A stretch of 12,169 nt of DNA from Archaeoglobus sp. (GTDB lineage: Archaea; Halobacteriota; Archaeoglobi; Archaeoglobales; Archaeoglobaceae). The notes beneath the pieces are model-generated. The model had not been told where the DNA came from. It did not search any database and saw only the letters and a program-made list of their open reading frames with translations. Location of the stretch: positions 1 to 12,169 of the forward strand of contig QNXS01000030.1 in NCBI GenBank assembly GCA_003978865.1, written 5' to 3'. This document shows, in pieces, positions 5,447 through 12,169 of this stretch (position 1 is the first letter of the stretch; every line of letters starts with the position of its first letter). The position numbers and the translations under genes are program-made.

Positions 5447-6232
5447 ATGTCAAAACCCAAGATACTTATAACAAACGATGATGGAATATACTCTTCTGGT
5501 ATAAGAGCGAGCTATGAAGCATTAAAGGATCTGGGAGAAGTTTACGTAGTAGCTCCAGCAGTACAGATGAGTGGTGTCGGGAGAAGCATGTCAATAATGG
5601 AGCCGATAAGAGTATCCCATATAGTCTTTAACGGAATGGAAGGATACGCTGTTGATGGAACTCCCACCGATTCAGTTGTGATAGGAATATTTAGGGTAAT
5701 TGGGAGTCTACCGGATCTCGTGGTTTCAGGAATAAATATGGGAGAGAACGTATCCACCGAGTCTGTAACTACTTCAGGAACGGTATGCGCTGCTCTTGAA
5801 GCGGCAACTCAGGGTTCTCCAGCAATAGCAATCTCCCAGCAGACAAGCGACTTTGAGAAGTTTGAATTTGTCTTTAAACCAGCTAACTACTCACTGGCAA
5901 AAAAAGTCCTGAGAATGTTAGCCAAGAAAGTGCTTGAAAATGGAATGCCTTCTGGAGTTGATGTTCTCAATGTAAATGTACCGGCAGGTGTTGATAAAAT
6001 AGAATTTGAGGTTACTAAGCTTGCAAGAAATCTTTATAAAACGAGAATTGAGGAAAGAAAAGACCCCAGAGGGAGGAGTTATTACTGGATTAATGGAGTT
6101 GAAGTTGGTATTGCAGAGGCTGGGACAGATATATATGCTTTGAGAAGGGGGAAAGTTTCAATCACTCCGATAACGGTAGACATGACAGCTTTATCGAAGC
6201 TTGAAACTCTCAAAAAGTGGTTATCTATCTAA
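5447..6232 (+). CDS. surE: 5'/3'-nucleotidase SurE
   Basis: SurE is a metal-dependent phosphatase acting on nucleoside monophosphates (5'- and 3'-) and some other phosphate esters. The 261-residue protein has every family motif: ILITNDDGIYSSGI (6-19) with Asp11-Asp12, VAPAVQMSGVGRSMSI (35-50) with Ser42, DGTPTDSVVIG (70-80), and PDLVVSGINMGENVS (89-103) with Asn97, followed by SGTVCAALEAATQGSPAIAIS. Asp11, Asp12, Ser42 and Asn97 match the metal ligands known for the family. The start was chosen from the ribosome site and because MSKPKILITNDDG is the usual N-terminus. It stands alone on the plus strand, divergent from nep1, and ends in an A/T hairpin shared with the convergent ACT gene. Confidence 0.96.
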   Translation: MSKPKILITNDDGIYSSGIRASYEALKDLGEVYVVAPAVQMSGVGRSMSIMEPIRVSHIVFNGMEGYAVDGTPTDSVVIGIFRVIGSLPDLVVSGINMGENVSTESVTTSGTVCAALEAATQGSPAIAISQQTSDFEKFEFVFKPANYSLAKKVLRMLAKKVLENGMPSGVDVLNVNVPAGVDKIEFEVTKLARNLYKTRIEERKDPRGRSYYWINGVEVGIAEAGTDIYALRRGKVSITPITVDMTALSKLETLKKWLSI

Positions 6233-6246
6233 CAAATAAACAAAAT

Positions 6247-6271
6247 AAAATTAATTTTAATTAATTTTTTT
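6247..6271. terminator. Bidirectional A/T hairpin terminator between surE and the ACT gene
   Basis: AAAATTAATT (6247-6256) and AATTAATTTT (6259-6268) form a perfect A/T-only inverted repeat with a 2-base loop, followed on the plus strand by T to 6271. It lies between two convergent genes and overlaps the stop codon of the ACT-domain gene. T-rich ends on both strands fit archaeal termination; the stem itself is weak. Confidence 0.5.
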
Positions 6272-6692
6272 CTTTATAAAGTGATCCCCTGCTATCCAAG
6301 ATTTTAGCTGCACCTTCGATGTCATCGACCCTCAGTATTATCAGTGCCCTATCTCCTCCGTAAGTGAAGGCGTAAACGTATTCAATGTTTATGCCCTGAT
6401 CTCCTAATGCTTTTGCTATTCTGTACAGACCACCCGGTTCATCCTCAACCTCAACACCAAGAACTCTTGTAAGGGTTACCGTAAATCCCGCATCTTTCAG
6501 ACATCTGTATGCATCATCGGTTCTATCAACAACCATTCTTATTATACCGAAATCTCCTGCCTCAGCAATAGTAAATGCTTTTATATTTATTTTTTCTTTG
6601 TATAATATCTCAGTTACTGCCGCAAGTCTTCCGGGTTTATTCTCAACAAAAACCGAAAGCTGTCTGATGACATTATCCTCAAACTCGACCAT
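6261..6692 (-). CDS. Tandem ACT-domain protein
   Basis: The 143-residue protein is made of two ACT domains and little else. The first (about 9-72) has VENKPGRLAAVTEIL followed by INIKAFTI; the second (about 78-138) has VEDEPGGLYRIAKAL followed by INIEYVYAF. ACT pairs bind small ligands, commonly amino acids, at domain interfaces, so a ligand-sensing role is likely. No enzyme domain is attached. The gene follows the phenylacetate-CoA ligase gene after 15 bp with a strong ribosome site (GGGGAGGTGA, about six bases from ATG 6692), so both are probably one operon. From general knowledge, small ACT proteins next to PaaK-type ligases are common in anaerobic archaea and bacteria. A regulator of ligase activity or a sensor of aromatic amino acids is inference. 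Confidence 0.88.
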   Translation of the reverse strand: MVEFEDNVIRQLSVFVENKPGRLAAVTEILYKEKINIKAFTIAEAGDFGIIRMVVDRTDDAYRCLKDAGFTVTLTRVLGVEVEDEPGGLYRIAKALGDQGINIEYVYAFTYGGDRALIILRVDDIEGAAKILDSRGSLYKEKN

Positions 6693-6707
6693 TGGACTTC
6701 ACCTCCC

Positions 6708-8009
6708 CTATATTTTCCTTCTATCAATCACTCTTTTAGCTTTGCCTTCAAATCTCTGCAACGTTCCCGGATTGACAACCTCTACCTTTGCAGTAACATT
6801 CAGAACAGATTTTAATTTCTCAGTTATTTTTCTTTCAAGTTCTAACATGTCTGAAACTTTGTCGACTTCAGCTTTTTCACTCAGTTCAACTTGAACTGTC
6901 ATAACATCGAGCCCATCATCCTTCCTGTCAAGAAGTATCATGTAGTGCTCACCAACCTCTGGAATTTGCATCAATACGTGCTCTATCTGGCTCGGAAATA
7001 CATTTACTCCTCTGACTATTATCATATCGTCAGTTCTTCCAAGTATTCTCATTATTCTTGGATGGGTTCTACCGCATGCACACTTTTCGTTTTCCATCAA
7101 CGTTACATCTCCCGTTCTCCATCTTATTAGTGGTAGAGCTTCTTTGCTGAGGGTAGTAACAACCAACTCTCCTTTTTCACCCTCACTTAACTGCTCCCCA
7201 GTATCCGGATCAACAATTTCTATTAAAAAGTGGTCTGCCCAGATATGTACGCCACACTTTTCCGTACATTCTGTAAAAAGAGGACCACTGAGTTCAGAAG
7301 TTCCATAGACGTCGTAGGCATCTATGCCAACCTTCTCTTCTATCCTTTTTCTTGTCTCCTCACTCCAAGGTTCTGCTCCAAATATACCAAGCTTCAGTTC
7401 TGTTTCATCCTTCAAACTAACACCGTTTTTATACGCATACTCCGCCAAGTACAGCATGTATGAGGGCGTGCATGCGATTACAGTCGTCTTCAAATCTTTC
7501 ATCAATTCTATCTGCCTCGCAGTATTTCCAGCGGAAGTGGGAAGAACTGTAGCGCCAACTTTCTCAGCAGCATAGTGGAATCCCAAACCACCGGTAAATA
7601 ATCCATATCCGTAGGATATTTGAATTACATCATCTCTTGAAACACCACAGGAAACAAGACCCCTACACAGACTTTCAGCCCAGCACTCTATGTCGTTTGC
7701 CGTGTATCCAACGACAGTTGGTTTTCCAGTCGTACCACTCGAAGCATGAAATCTCACTATCTGCGAAATGGGCACTGCAAACATACCAAATGGATAGTTA
7801 TCTCTCAAATCTTGTTTTTTTGTAAATGGCAGTTTGTGCAAATCTTTTCTTCCTGAGAAATCCCATGGATTTACACCGGCTTCCTTAAATTTCCTGCGAT
7901 AAAATGCGGAGTGGTTGTAAACATTGTGGATAAGAGCTCTTAACTTCCTTTCTTGGTACTCTTCGATCTCTTTTTGAGGCATCCTTTCGATTCTTGGATT
8001 CCAGAACAT
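6708..8009 (-). CDS. Phenylacetate-CoA ligase (PaaK-type, AMP-forming)
   Basis: The enzyme activates an aryl acid, classically phenylacetate, with ATP and CoA to give the CoA thioester, AMP and PPi. The 433-residue protein has the usual PaaK length and motifs in order: an N-terminal region LRALIHNVYNHSAFYRRKF (23-41), the phosphate loop SSGTTGKP (90-97), IFGAEPWSEETR (209-220), the adenine-site motif YGTSEL (235-240), IRWRTGD (295-301), and GRTDDMIIVRGVNVFPSQIE (324-343) at the hinge to the mobile C-terminal domain. Cys248, Cys252, Cys310 and Cys312 could form a metal site, which is only a guess. ATG 8009 lies about 26 bp from a TATA-like element, so the mRNA is probably leaderless. It is first in an operon with the ACT-domain gene and divergent from a transcriptional regulator. 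The true acid (phenylacetate, indoleacetate or another) cannot be read from sequence. Confidence 0.92.
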   Translation of the reverse strand: MFWNPRIERMPQKEIEEYQERKLRALIHNVYNHSAFYRRKFKEAGVNPWDFSGRKDLHKLPFTKKQDLRDNYPFGMFAVPISQIVRFHASSGTTGKPTVVGYTANDIECWAESLCRGLVSCGVSRDDVIQISYGYGLFTGGLGFHYAAEKVGATVLPTSAGNTARQIELMKDLKTTVIACTPSYMLYLAEYAYKNGVSLKDETELKLGIFGAEPWSEETRKRIEEKVGIDAYDVYGTSELSGPLFTECTEKCGVHIWADHFLIEIVDPDTGEQLSEGEKGELVVTTLSKEALPLIRWRTGDVTLMENEKCACGRTHPRIMRILGRTDDMIIVRGVNVFPSQIEHVLMQIPEVGEHYMILLDRKDDGLDVMTVQVELSEKAEVDKVSDMLELERKITEKLKSVLNVTAKVEVVNPGTLQRFEGKAKRVIDRRKI

Positions 8010-8031
8010 GTATTGGGGTTTTCAGTGTGGT

Positions 8032-8039
8032 ATTATTTA
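8032..8039 (-). promoter_or_regulatory. TATA box of the ligase-ACT operon
   Basis: On the minus strand the sequence reads TAAATAAT, centred about 26 bp upstream of ATG 8009, the spacing expected for a leaderless archaeal mRNA. Confidence 0.45.
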
Positions 8040-8040
8040 G

Positions 8041-8105
8041 TTTATCTATTTATCTATTCGCGGAGAGCAAAGTTTGAAATAAGGTTCGAAATAATAACAT
8101 TCGAA
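8041..8105. promoter_or_regulatory. Repeat-rich candidate operator between ligase and regulator genes
   Basis: This stretch lies upstream of both TATA elements of a divergent pair. It holds two tandem TATCTATT units (8043-8058), two related units TTTGAAATAA (8073-8082) and TTCGAAATAA (8085-8094), and two TTCGAA palindromes (8085-8090 and 8100-8105) 15 bp apart. Such repeats are good candidates for binding by the divergent regulator. No binding evidence is visible from sequence alone. Confidence 0.35.
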
Positions 8106-8110
8106 AACAA

Positions 8111-8118
8111 TTTTAATC
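8111..8118 (+). promoter_or_regulatory. TATA-like element of the regulator gene
   Basis: TTTTAATC is centred about 25 bp upstream of ATG 8140 and preceded by CGAAAACAA, a purine-rich context like a BRE. It suggests a leaderless transcript starting at ATG 8140. Confidence 0.4.
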
Positions 8119-8139
8119 TGAAATAAATGTAAATTGATA

Positions 8140-8955
8140 ATGAAAAGTGAATTGATGGAGGTTCTGAAAGTCATATCGAACAATAGAATAGAGCTAATAA
8201 AATGTCTGACTGAGCCGAAAACACACACGGAGATATGCAGAACCTCCAACCTCTCACCTTCTACAGTTTCCCGATGCCTTAACTTACTTCAGAAGTACGG
8301 TATTGTTAACAAAAACGAAGACAAGTACGTGTTAACTGGAATAGGTTACTTTCTTATGGATTACTTAGACAACCTAAATGAAGTTGTGGAGTTCGATTTC
8401 TTGAAGAAGTCATCCCAATTTGCCAAGTTTATACCGGCAGAGCTTAAGCCGGGTATCGTAACACTCAAAACTGCTGAGAAGTTTGAAAAACCGTATGAAG
8501 TGGTACCATATGCTTTAAAGGATTTTGAAAGAATGCACTCCTACGCTTTGTTTGCCGATGGTATTGTTGCTGAAGAACTAATCAGGCTTGTATGGATTAA
8601 GTGTATGGGTGGTGTGAGAGTTAGAGCAATAATGCTCTCAAGGTCGTTTAAGAAAAAAATAACGACTGGAGTGAAAGTTATAAAAATGATGGAGGCAGAA
8701 GGATACAGTTCCTCTGAAGTGATATCAGCTCTGAGAACCAACCTTAAAGTGAAAGTAGCGGAACTTCCGATACAGCTTGGGATTCTGGATGGAAAGGTCG
8801 TTTACTTTCAGGTTATGCCGGATAACACACTCGAATCTCCAGCATACATAAGCAGAGACAGAAAATGCATTCTGTGGGCTGAAAACTTATTTGAACACTG
8901 CTGGATTGTTGCTGATCCGGCAGACTACGTTTCCAAACTTGAGAAAAATCTATAG
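8140..8955 (+). CDS. Winged helix-turn-helix regulator with FilR1-like C-terminal domain
   Basis: The 271-residue protein has an N-terminal winged helix-turn-helix (about 1-72): two helices, then THTEICRTSNLSPSTVSRCL (28-47) as the HTH, then LLQKYGIV and a short wing DKYVLTGIG. The C-terminal half (about 115-265) resembles the domain of archaeal FilR1-type regulators (formerly DUF1724), which may sense a ligand; this assignment is from memory. Features include a segment MHSYALFADGIVAEEL and a late EHCWIVADPADYVSKLEKN stretch. ATG 8140 is favoured over TTG 8134 because of the TATA spacing. It is transcribed away from the ligase-ACT operon across a repeat-rich gap, so local control of that operon and of itself is the simplest guess. 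Confidence 0.8.
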   Translation: MKSELMEVLKVISNNRIELIKCLTEPKTHTEICRTSNLSPSTVSRCLNLLQKYGIVNKNEDKYVLTGIGYFLMDYLDNLNEVVEFDFLKKSSQFAKFIPAELKPGIVTLKTAEKFEKPYEVVPYALKDFERMHSYALFADGIVAEELIRLVWIKCMGGVRVRAIMLSRSFKKKITTGVKVIKMMEAEGYSSSEVISALRTNLKVKVAELPIQLGILDGKVVYFQVMPDNTLESPAYISRDRKCILWAENLFEHCWIVADPADYVSKLEKNL

Positions 8956-8990
8956 TTAAAAGTCTATATACGAATGATCAGGAAATAAAT

Positions 8991-9509
8991 TTATATAGGG
9001 TATATACTATTTCCACGGCTGTCTATCGATACAATACAGGGACCGAATTTTTCGACTTCGAGAACGTAAACAGCTTCAGCCATTCCAAGATCTTGCCAGT
9101 AAACTTTTTTTATCCTCTTTATACTCTCAGCTGCTAAGGCTCCAGCTCCGCCGGGAAAAGATAGGTAGCATCCTCTACCTTTGAGTAGATCGACAACTTT
9201 CCTACCCATACCGCCTTTTCCTATTATAACCGGGCAGGAGCTCTCTCTTAACAGCACCGGTGCGTATGGATCCATTCTTGCAGAAGTTGTCGGACCTGCG
9301 GATACGATTTTACCATTTTTCAGGAGAGGCCCACAGTGATACACCGGATGCAAGAACATTTCTTCTGGTACATCTTCTATCCTCCCATCTTTTATGAGCT
9401 TTACAACTCTCATGTGTGCTTTATCCCTCGCTGTAACAATTGTGCCTGATATATATACAATATTTCCGACTTCAAGCTGTACGAAGTCTTCACAGTTTCT
9501 AACATCCAT
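8991..9509 (-). CDS. fumB: Class I fumarate hydratase, beta subunit (C-terminal domain)
   Basis: This is the smaller subunit of two-subunit iron-sulfur fumarase, which interconverts fumarate and (S)-malate in the citric acid cycle. The 172-residue protein has GTIVTARDKAH (22-32), HPVYHCGPL (54-62), AGPTTSARMDPY (71-82), GKGGMG (97-102), and YWQDLGMAEAVYVLEVEKFGP (137-157), all typical of the FumA C-terminal fold. It lacks the cluster-binding cysteines, which sit in the alpha subunit. ATG 9509 follows the ribosome site GGGGGTG about six bases away, and the gene begins 15 bp after the alpha subunit, so both are one operon. Members of this family can also be L(+)-tartrate dehydratase; the archaeal context favours fumarase. 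Confidence 0.92.
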   Translation of the reverse strand: MDVRNCEDFVQLEVGNIVYISGTIVTARDKAHMRVVKLIKDGRIEDVPEEMFLHPVYHCGPLLKNGKIVSAGPTTSARMDPYAPVLLRESSCPVIIGKGGMGRKVVDLLKGRGCYLSFPGGAGALAAESIKRIKKVYWQDLGMAEAVYVLEVEKFGPCIVSIDSRGNSIYPI

Positions 9510-9524
9510 AGCTTACACCCCCTT

Positions 9525-10340
9525 TTACAGAACTGCAAAAGCCCTTCTGTTAGCCCAGCATTGTACGTTCACAGCAAGCGGGAGAGATGCAGTATGACAG
9601 TGTGCAATTTCAACCAGCACCGATAGTGCTGTAGTTTTTCCTCCAAGTCCCATAGGCCCTATACCCAGCATGTTTATTCTATTTAAAATCTCTTTTTCAA
9701 ATCTGTTCATCTTTCTAACATCTCTAAGCAAAGCCCTTTTGGCTAAAATTGTACTTTCATCAAAAGTGCCACCAATCCCAACACCAACAAATACGGGGGG
9801 GCAGGGTTTTCCACCAGCTTCTCTTACCACATCTACAATGAAATCGACCACTCTCTCAGAATCTCCTGGTAGCAACATCATCTGCTTTGACACGTTCTCA
9901 CTTCCTGCACCTTTTGGCATTACTGCAATGGTTACTTCATCTCCTTCCACAATTCTGCAGTGTACAATCGGCACATTTAATCCCGTATTATCTCCCGAAT
10001 TTTCTCTGGTTAGTGGATGAACAGCGTTTGGTCTTAGGGGGATTAACTTGGTAGCTCTGGAAACAGCCTCTCTTGAAGCCTCGTAAATATCGAATTTCAG
10101 CTCAGCATCTCTTCCCACGTCAAGGAATATTATGGGTATTCCAGTATCCTGACACATCGGAATGGAATTCTCCTTTGCCAGTTCAACATTTTTCAGAATA
10201 GATTGCAGAATTAGTTTTGCAGTTCCCTCTTCTCTTTTCTCGGCATCCCTTATAAGTTCCAGAACATCCTCTCCCAGCTCAGTTTCTGCTTTTCTGAGCA
10301 ATTCTATGAGTGTATCCACAAATTCCCTGCGAGAAACCAT
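9525..10340 (-). CDS. fumA: Class I fumarate hydratase, alpha subunit (iron-sulfur N-terminal domain)
   Basis: The alpha subunit carries the catalytic 4Fe-4S cluster of two-subunit fumarase. Numbered from ATG 10340 it has 271 residues, with IPMCQDTGIPI (60-70, Cys63), RPNAVHPLTRENSGDNTG (103-120), MPKGAGSEN (141-149), GGKPCPPVFVGVGIGGTFDE (176-195, Cys180), GIGPMGLGGKTTAL (226-239), and ASLPLAVNVQCWANRR (251-266, Cys261). Cys63, Cys180 and Cys261 are the likely cluster ligands. ATG 10358 would add six residues. Neither start has a Shine-Dalgarno. 10340 is preferred because a weak TATA-like AATTAAG lies about 26 bp upstream. The gene is first in the fumA-fumB operon and divergent from mch. Tartrate dehydratase is a less likely alternative. 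Confidence 0.93.
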   Translation of the reverse strand: MVSRREFVDTLIELLRKAETELGEDVLELIRDAEKREEGTAKLILQSILKNVELAKENSIPMCQDTGIPIIFLDVGRDAELKFDIYEASREAVSRATKLIPLRPNAVHPLTRENSGDNTGLNVPIVHCRIVEGDEVTIAVMPKGAGSENVSKQMMLLPGDSERVVDFIVDVVREAGGKPCPPVFVGVGIGGTFDESTILAKRALLRDVRKMNRFEKEILNRINMLGIGPMGLGGKTTALSVLVEIAHCHTASLPLAVNVQCWANRRAFAVL

Positions 10341-10406
10341 GTTGTAAAGTTGCTTCATCAGTCTTAATTCTTTTCAGTCAGCAACCACCAACAAAAACAA
10401 AACACT

Positions 10407-10413
10407 GATATAC
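10407..10413. promoter_or_regulatory. TATA element of mch, possibly shared with fumA
   Basis: GATATAC is centred 22-23 bp upstream of GTG 10433 (mch). On the minus strand it reads GTATATC and would start a fumA transcript near 10385 with a leader of about 27-45 nt. A second, weaker TATA-like stretch for fumA exists near 10363-10369. Confidence 0.45.
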
Positions 10414-10432
10414 TCTACAAAAAACTGCTATT

Positions 10433-11398
10433 GTGTTAAGTGTTAACGAGCTTGCGTTCTCTATAGTTGAGGAGATGCTCGATTACAGAGAAGAGTATGA
10501 AGAGGAATACAGGATAGCATTTCATAAACTTGATAATGGAGCTTGGATTGTTGACTGTGGTGTTAACGTTACGGGAAGTATTAACGCTGGAATCTTATTC
10601 TCTGAAATATGCATGGCTAACCTTGCTGATATAGATGTTGGGCTTGAACACGTTGATGATACACCGATGATGTTTGTTGAAGTAAGAACTGACAACCCGG
10701 CTTTGGCTTGCCTCGCATCTCAGAAAGCTGGATGGAAGATAAAAGTTGGAGACTACTTTGCAATGGGTAGTGGACCTGCAAGAGCTCTGGCTTTGAAACC
10801 AAAAGAAACCTATGAAATGTTAGACTATGAGGATGATGCAGAGTATGCAGTAATAGCACTCGAATCTGACAGTCTTCCAGATGAAAAAGTAATAGACTAC
10901 ATAGCCAGAGAGTGTGATGTAGAGAATGAAGATGTTTATGTCTTAGTAGCTCCAACATCCTCCCTGACCGGGTGCATTCAAATTTCTGCGAGAATAGTTG
11001 AAGTAGCGCTTTACAGACTTGCAGAATTGGGATTTGATGTAAAAAAAGTTATTTCAGGGATTGGATACGCCCCAGTTTCTCCAGTTATGAGAGACAGTCT
11101 AAGAGCGATGGGTACTACCAACGATTGCCTGATTTACTGCGGGAGCGCAATTCTATATACAGTGTTTGAAGAGGATGAGATGATGAACCTTGAAAAACTC
11201 GATTTGACTTCAGATAAATCACCTTCCTACGGGATGCCTTTTTACATGTTATTCAAAAAAGCGAACTACAACTTCTACAACGTAGACCCATCGTTGTTTG
11301 CTCCAGCAAAACTTGTCATTGAGAACATGGAAGGGCACTACGTGGAGAGCGGAAAATTAAACTTTGATGTTTTATTCAGGTCAATAGGTTTAAAGTAG
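10433..11398 (+). CDS. mch: Methenyltetrahydromethanopterin cyclohydrolase
   Basis: Mch converts methenyl-tetrahydromethanopterin and water to N5-formyl-tetrahydromethanopterin, reversibly. In Archaeoglobales it serves the reductive acetyl-CoA/C1 pathway used to oxidise lactate or acetate to CO2, or to fix CO2. The 321-residue protein has the expected length and family motifs: WIVDCGVNVTGSINAG (38-53), YFAMGSGPARAL (108-119), APTSSLTGCIQISARIVE (173-190), and GIGYAPVSPVMRDSLRAMG (209-227) followed by TNDCLIYCG. Arg187 and Glu190 correspond in spacing to the catalytic Arg/Glu pair described for the Archaeoglobus enzyme. GTG 10433 is the only sensible start and sits at leaderless distance from a TATA element. 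A small membrane protein gene follows immediately. Confidence 0.97.
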   Translation: MLSVNELAFSIVEEMLDYREEYEEEYRIAFHKLDNGAWIVDCGVNVTGSINAGILFSEICMANLADIDVGLEHVDDTPMMFVEVRTDNPALACLASQKAGWKIKVGDYFAMGSGPARALALKPKETYEMLDYEDDAEYAVIALESDSLPDEKVIDYIARECDVENEDVYVLVAPTSSLTGCIQISARIVEVALYRLAELGFDVKKVISGIGYAPVSPVMRDSLRAMGTTNDCLIYCGSAILYTVFEEDEMMNLEKLDLTSDKSPSYGMPFYMLFKKANYNFYNVDPSLFAPAKLVIENMEGHYVESGKLNFDVLFRSIGLK

Positions 11399-11402
11399 GT
11401 GA
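11397..11402 (+). promoter_or_regulatory. Shine-Dalgarno of the small membrane protein gene
   Basis: AGGTGA overlaps the TAG stop of mch and lies five bases before ATG 11408. It supports ATG 11408 over the in-frame GTG 11399, which is part of this site. Confidence 0.6.
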
Positions 11403-11407
11403 GTTTG

Positions 11408-11734
11408 ATGAGCGAAGAAATTGTTAGGGATCTGGCTCTGGCAGTGTTAATGATAGTTTCTGCAATACTGCTAACTACAGAGTGGCTCTCGGCTTATAAC
11501 ATTTTTAATCCGGTAGTGGTCTTCTTTGCTTTTCTATTTACACTGTCTCTTGGTGCGCTAATACTCAGTCTTGTAATCAGAATTCAGAATCTAATGGAAG
11601 AACTTGAGAGTGCAAAGAGAATAATATCAATGAGCTCAGCTGAGATAGAAGAAAGAGTGGATTTAAGACTTAGGGAACATCTCAGGGAAATTGAAAGCAG
11701 GATTGAATCAATAGAACGAAGAATGTACAAGTAG
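11408..11734 (+). CDS. Small membrane protein with C-terminal coiled coil
   Basis: I do not recognise a family. The 108-residue product has two hydrophobic segments that look like transmembrane helices: about 9-30 (LALAVLMIVSAILL...) and about 34-57 (PVVVFFAFLFTLSLGALILS...). They are joined by a very short turn, so both ends should face the same side. Residues about 58-108 are highly charged with heptad-like spacing (for example REHLREIESRIESIERRM) and predict a coiled coil. No signal peptide cleavage site is apparent. Its ribosome site overlaps the mch stop, so it is almost certainly co-transcribed and may be translationally coupled. A scaffold or membrane-tethering role is possible but unsupported by any motif. 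Confidence 0.75.
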   Translation: MSEEIVRDLALAVLMIVSAILLTTEWLSAYNIFNPVVVFFAFLFTLSLGALILSLVIRIQNLMEELESAKRIISMSSAEIEERVDLRLREHLREIESRIESIERRMYK

Positions 11735-11779
11735 AAAAACGTGGAAATTAATCTTAAAAATATTTATGGAATAATTAAA

Positions 11780-12169
11780 TCATCTTTTTAGTTTTTCCCA
11801 TTTGTATAGCTCCACAACTTCTGCAAGAGTTCTGCCTTTTTCTTCTATTTCTCCTCTTATTCTTTCCTCATGTTTTCTTACTTCCAGAGCTCTTTTGGCA
11901 ACCTCATATGCTCTTTCTGATGGTATGACCATGACACCGTTATCGTCAGCCACAATCCAATCTCCCGGTCTGACTATTATCCCGCCACAATCTATGCTAA
12001 CTCCTATTTCACCAAATCCTTTTGGCTCTCCAGCGTTGGGCACCTCTTTTTTTGCAAAAACAGGATAACCAATGTTCCTTATGTCGTCAACGTCTCTTAC
12101 AGCTCCATAGATTATTACTCCTGCAACACCTTTGTTCATGCAACTCCTTGTTGCCAGTTCTCCCCAGAC
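11780..12169 (-). CDS. RraA-family protein, C-terminal part (cut by window end)
   Basis: The reading frame is open to the last base of the window, so the gene begins beyond 12169; the internal ATG at 12139 is not the start. The visible 129 residues begin VWGELATRSCMNKGVAGVII, continue YGAVRDVDDIRN and GVSIDCGGIIVRPGDWIVAD, then DNGVMVIP, and end in a charged helical tail ending YKWEKLKR. 'WGELA', 'GAVRD' and 'PGDW..AD..GV..IP' are core RraA/HMG-aldolase-like motifs; Arg of GAVRD and a following Asp take part in substrate or metal binding in relatives. In many archaea an RraA domain is fused behind a 3-hexulose-6-phosphate synthase domain, and the long tail here resembles those proteins. That remains a guess without the N-terminus. 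Other members are oxaloacetate decarboxylases or HMG aldolases. It is convergent with the mch operon. Confidence 0.85.
   Translation of the reverse strand, partial: VWGELATRSCMNKGVAGVIIYGAVRDVDDIRNIGYPVFAKKEVPNAGEPKGFGEIGVSIDCGGIIVRPGDWIVADDNGVMVIPSERAYEVAKRALEVRKHEERIRGEIEEKGRTLAEVVELYKWEKLKR

Noticed and set aside
8046..8249. 67-codon minus-strand frame across the ligase/regulator gap
   Set aside because: It overlaps the regulator gene and the promoters of both neighbours, and its sequence shows no family features.
10617..10958. 113-codon minus-strand open frame rich in Leu and His opposite mch
   Set aside because: It is the antisense shadow of a clearly functional gene and has low-complexity composition.

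Overview
The window looks like chromosomal DNA of a sulfate- or iron-respiring euryarchaeon, most likely order Archaeoglobales. The basis is the gene set: methenyl-tetrahydromethanopterin cyclohydrolase, archaeal Trm1 and Nep1 RNA-modification enzymes, a geranylgeranyl-reductase-type flavoprotein, two-subunit class I fumarase, a FilR1-like regulator and AMP-forming aryl-CoA ligase. TATA boxes about 22-27 bp upstream of start codons also point to an archaeon. The genus cannot be fixed from this sequence.

Layout. Positions 1-717 hold no intact gene. They are AT-rich and carry what look like decayed reading frames, including a probable remnant of an archaeal tyrosine recombinase on the minus strand and two hairpin-forming inverted repeats. 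From 718 onward the DNA is densely coding: PurS (-), a GGR-family FAD oxidoreductase (-), THEP1 NTPase and Trm1 (+, operon), ThiL and Nep1 (-, operon), SurE (+), an ACT-domain protein and phenylacetate-CoA ligase (-, operon), a FilR1-like regulator (+), fumarase beta and alpha (-, operon), Mch with a small membrane/coiled-coil protein (+, operon), and the C-terminal part of an RraA-family protein (-) cut by the window end.

How the genes fit together. Mch belongs to the C1 (tetrahydromethanopterin) pathway and the fumarase to the citric acid cycle; the two are divergently transcribed. Trm1 and Nep1 modify tRNA and 16S rRNA, while ThiL makes thiamine diphosphate. The ligase-ACT pair is probably a small unit for aromatic acids, with the divergent regulator as its candidate controller. 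At three divergent gene pairs a single TATA-like element sits at a distance that could serve both directions. Many transcripts appear leaderless, whereas downstream operon genes carry clear Shine-Dalgarno sequences.

The core genes are mostly ordinary. The parts most worth a second look are the decayed integrase region, the symmetric divergent promoters, the ligase/ACT/regulator unit with its TTCGAA repeats, and the uncharacterised coiled-coil membrane protein coupled to mch.
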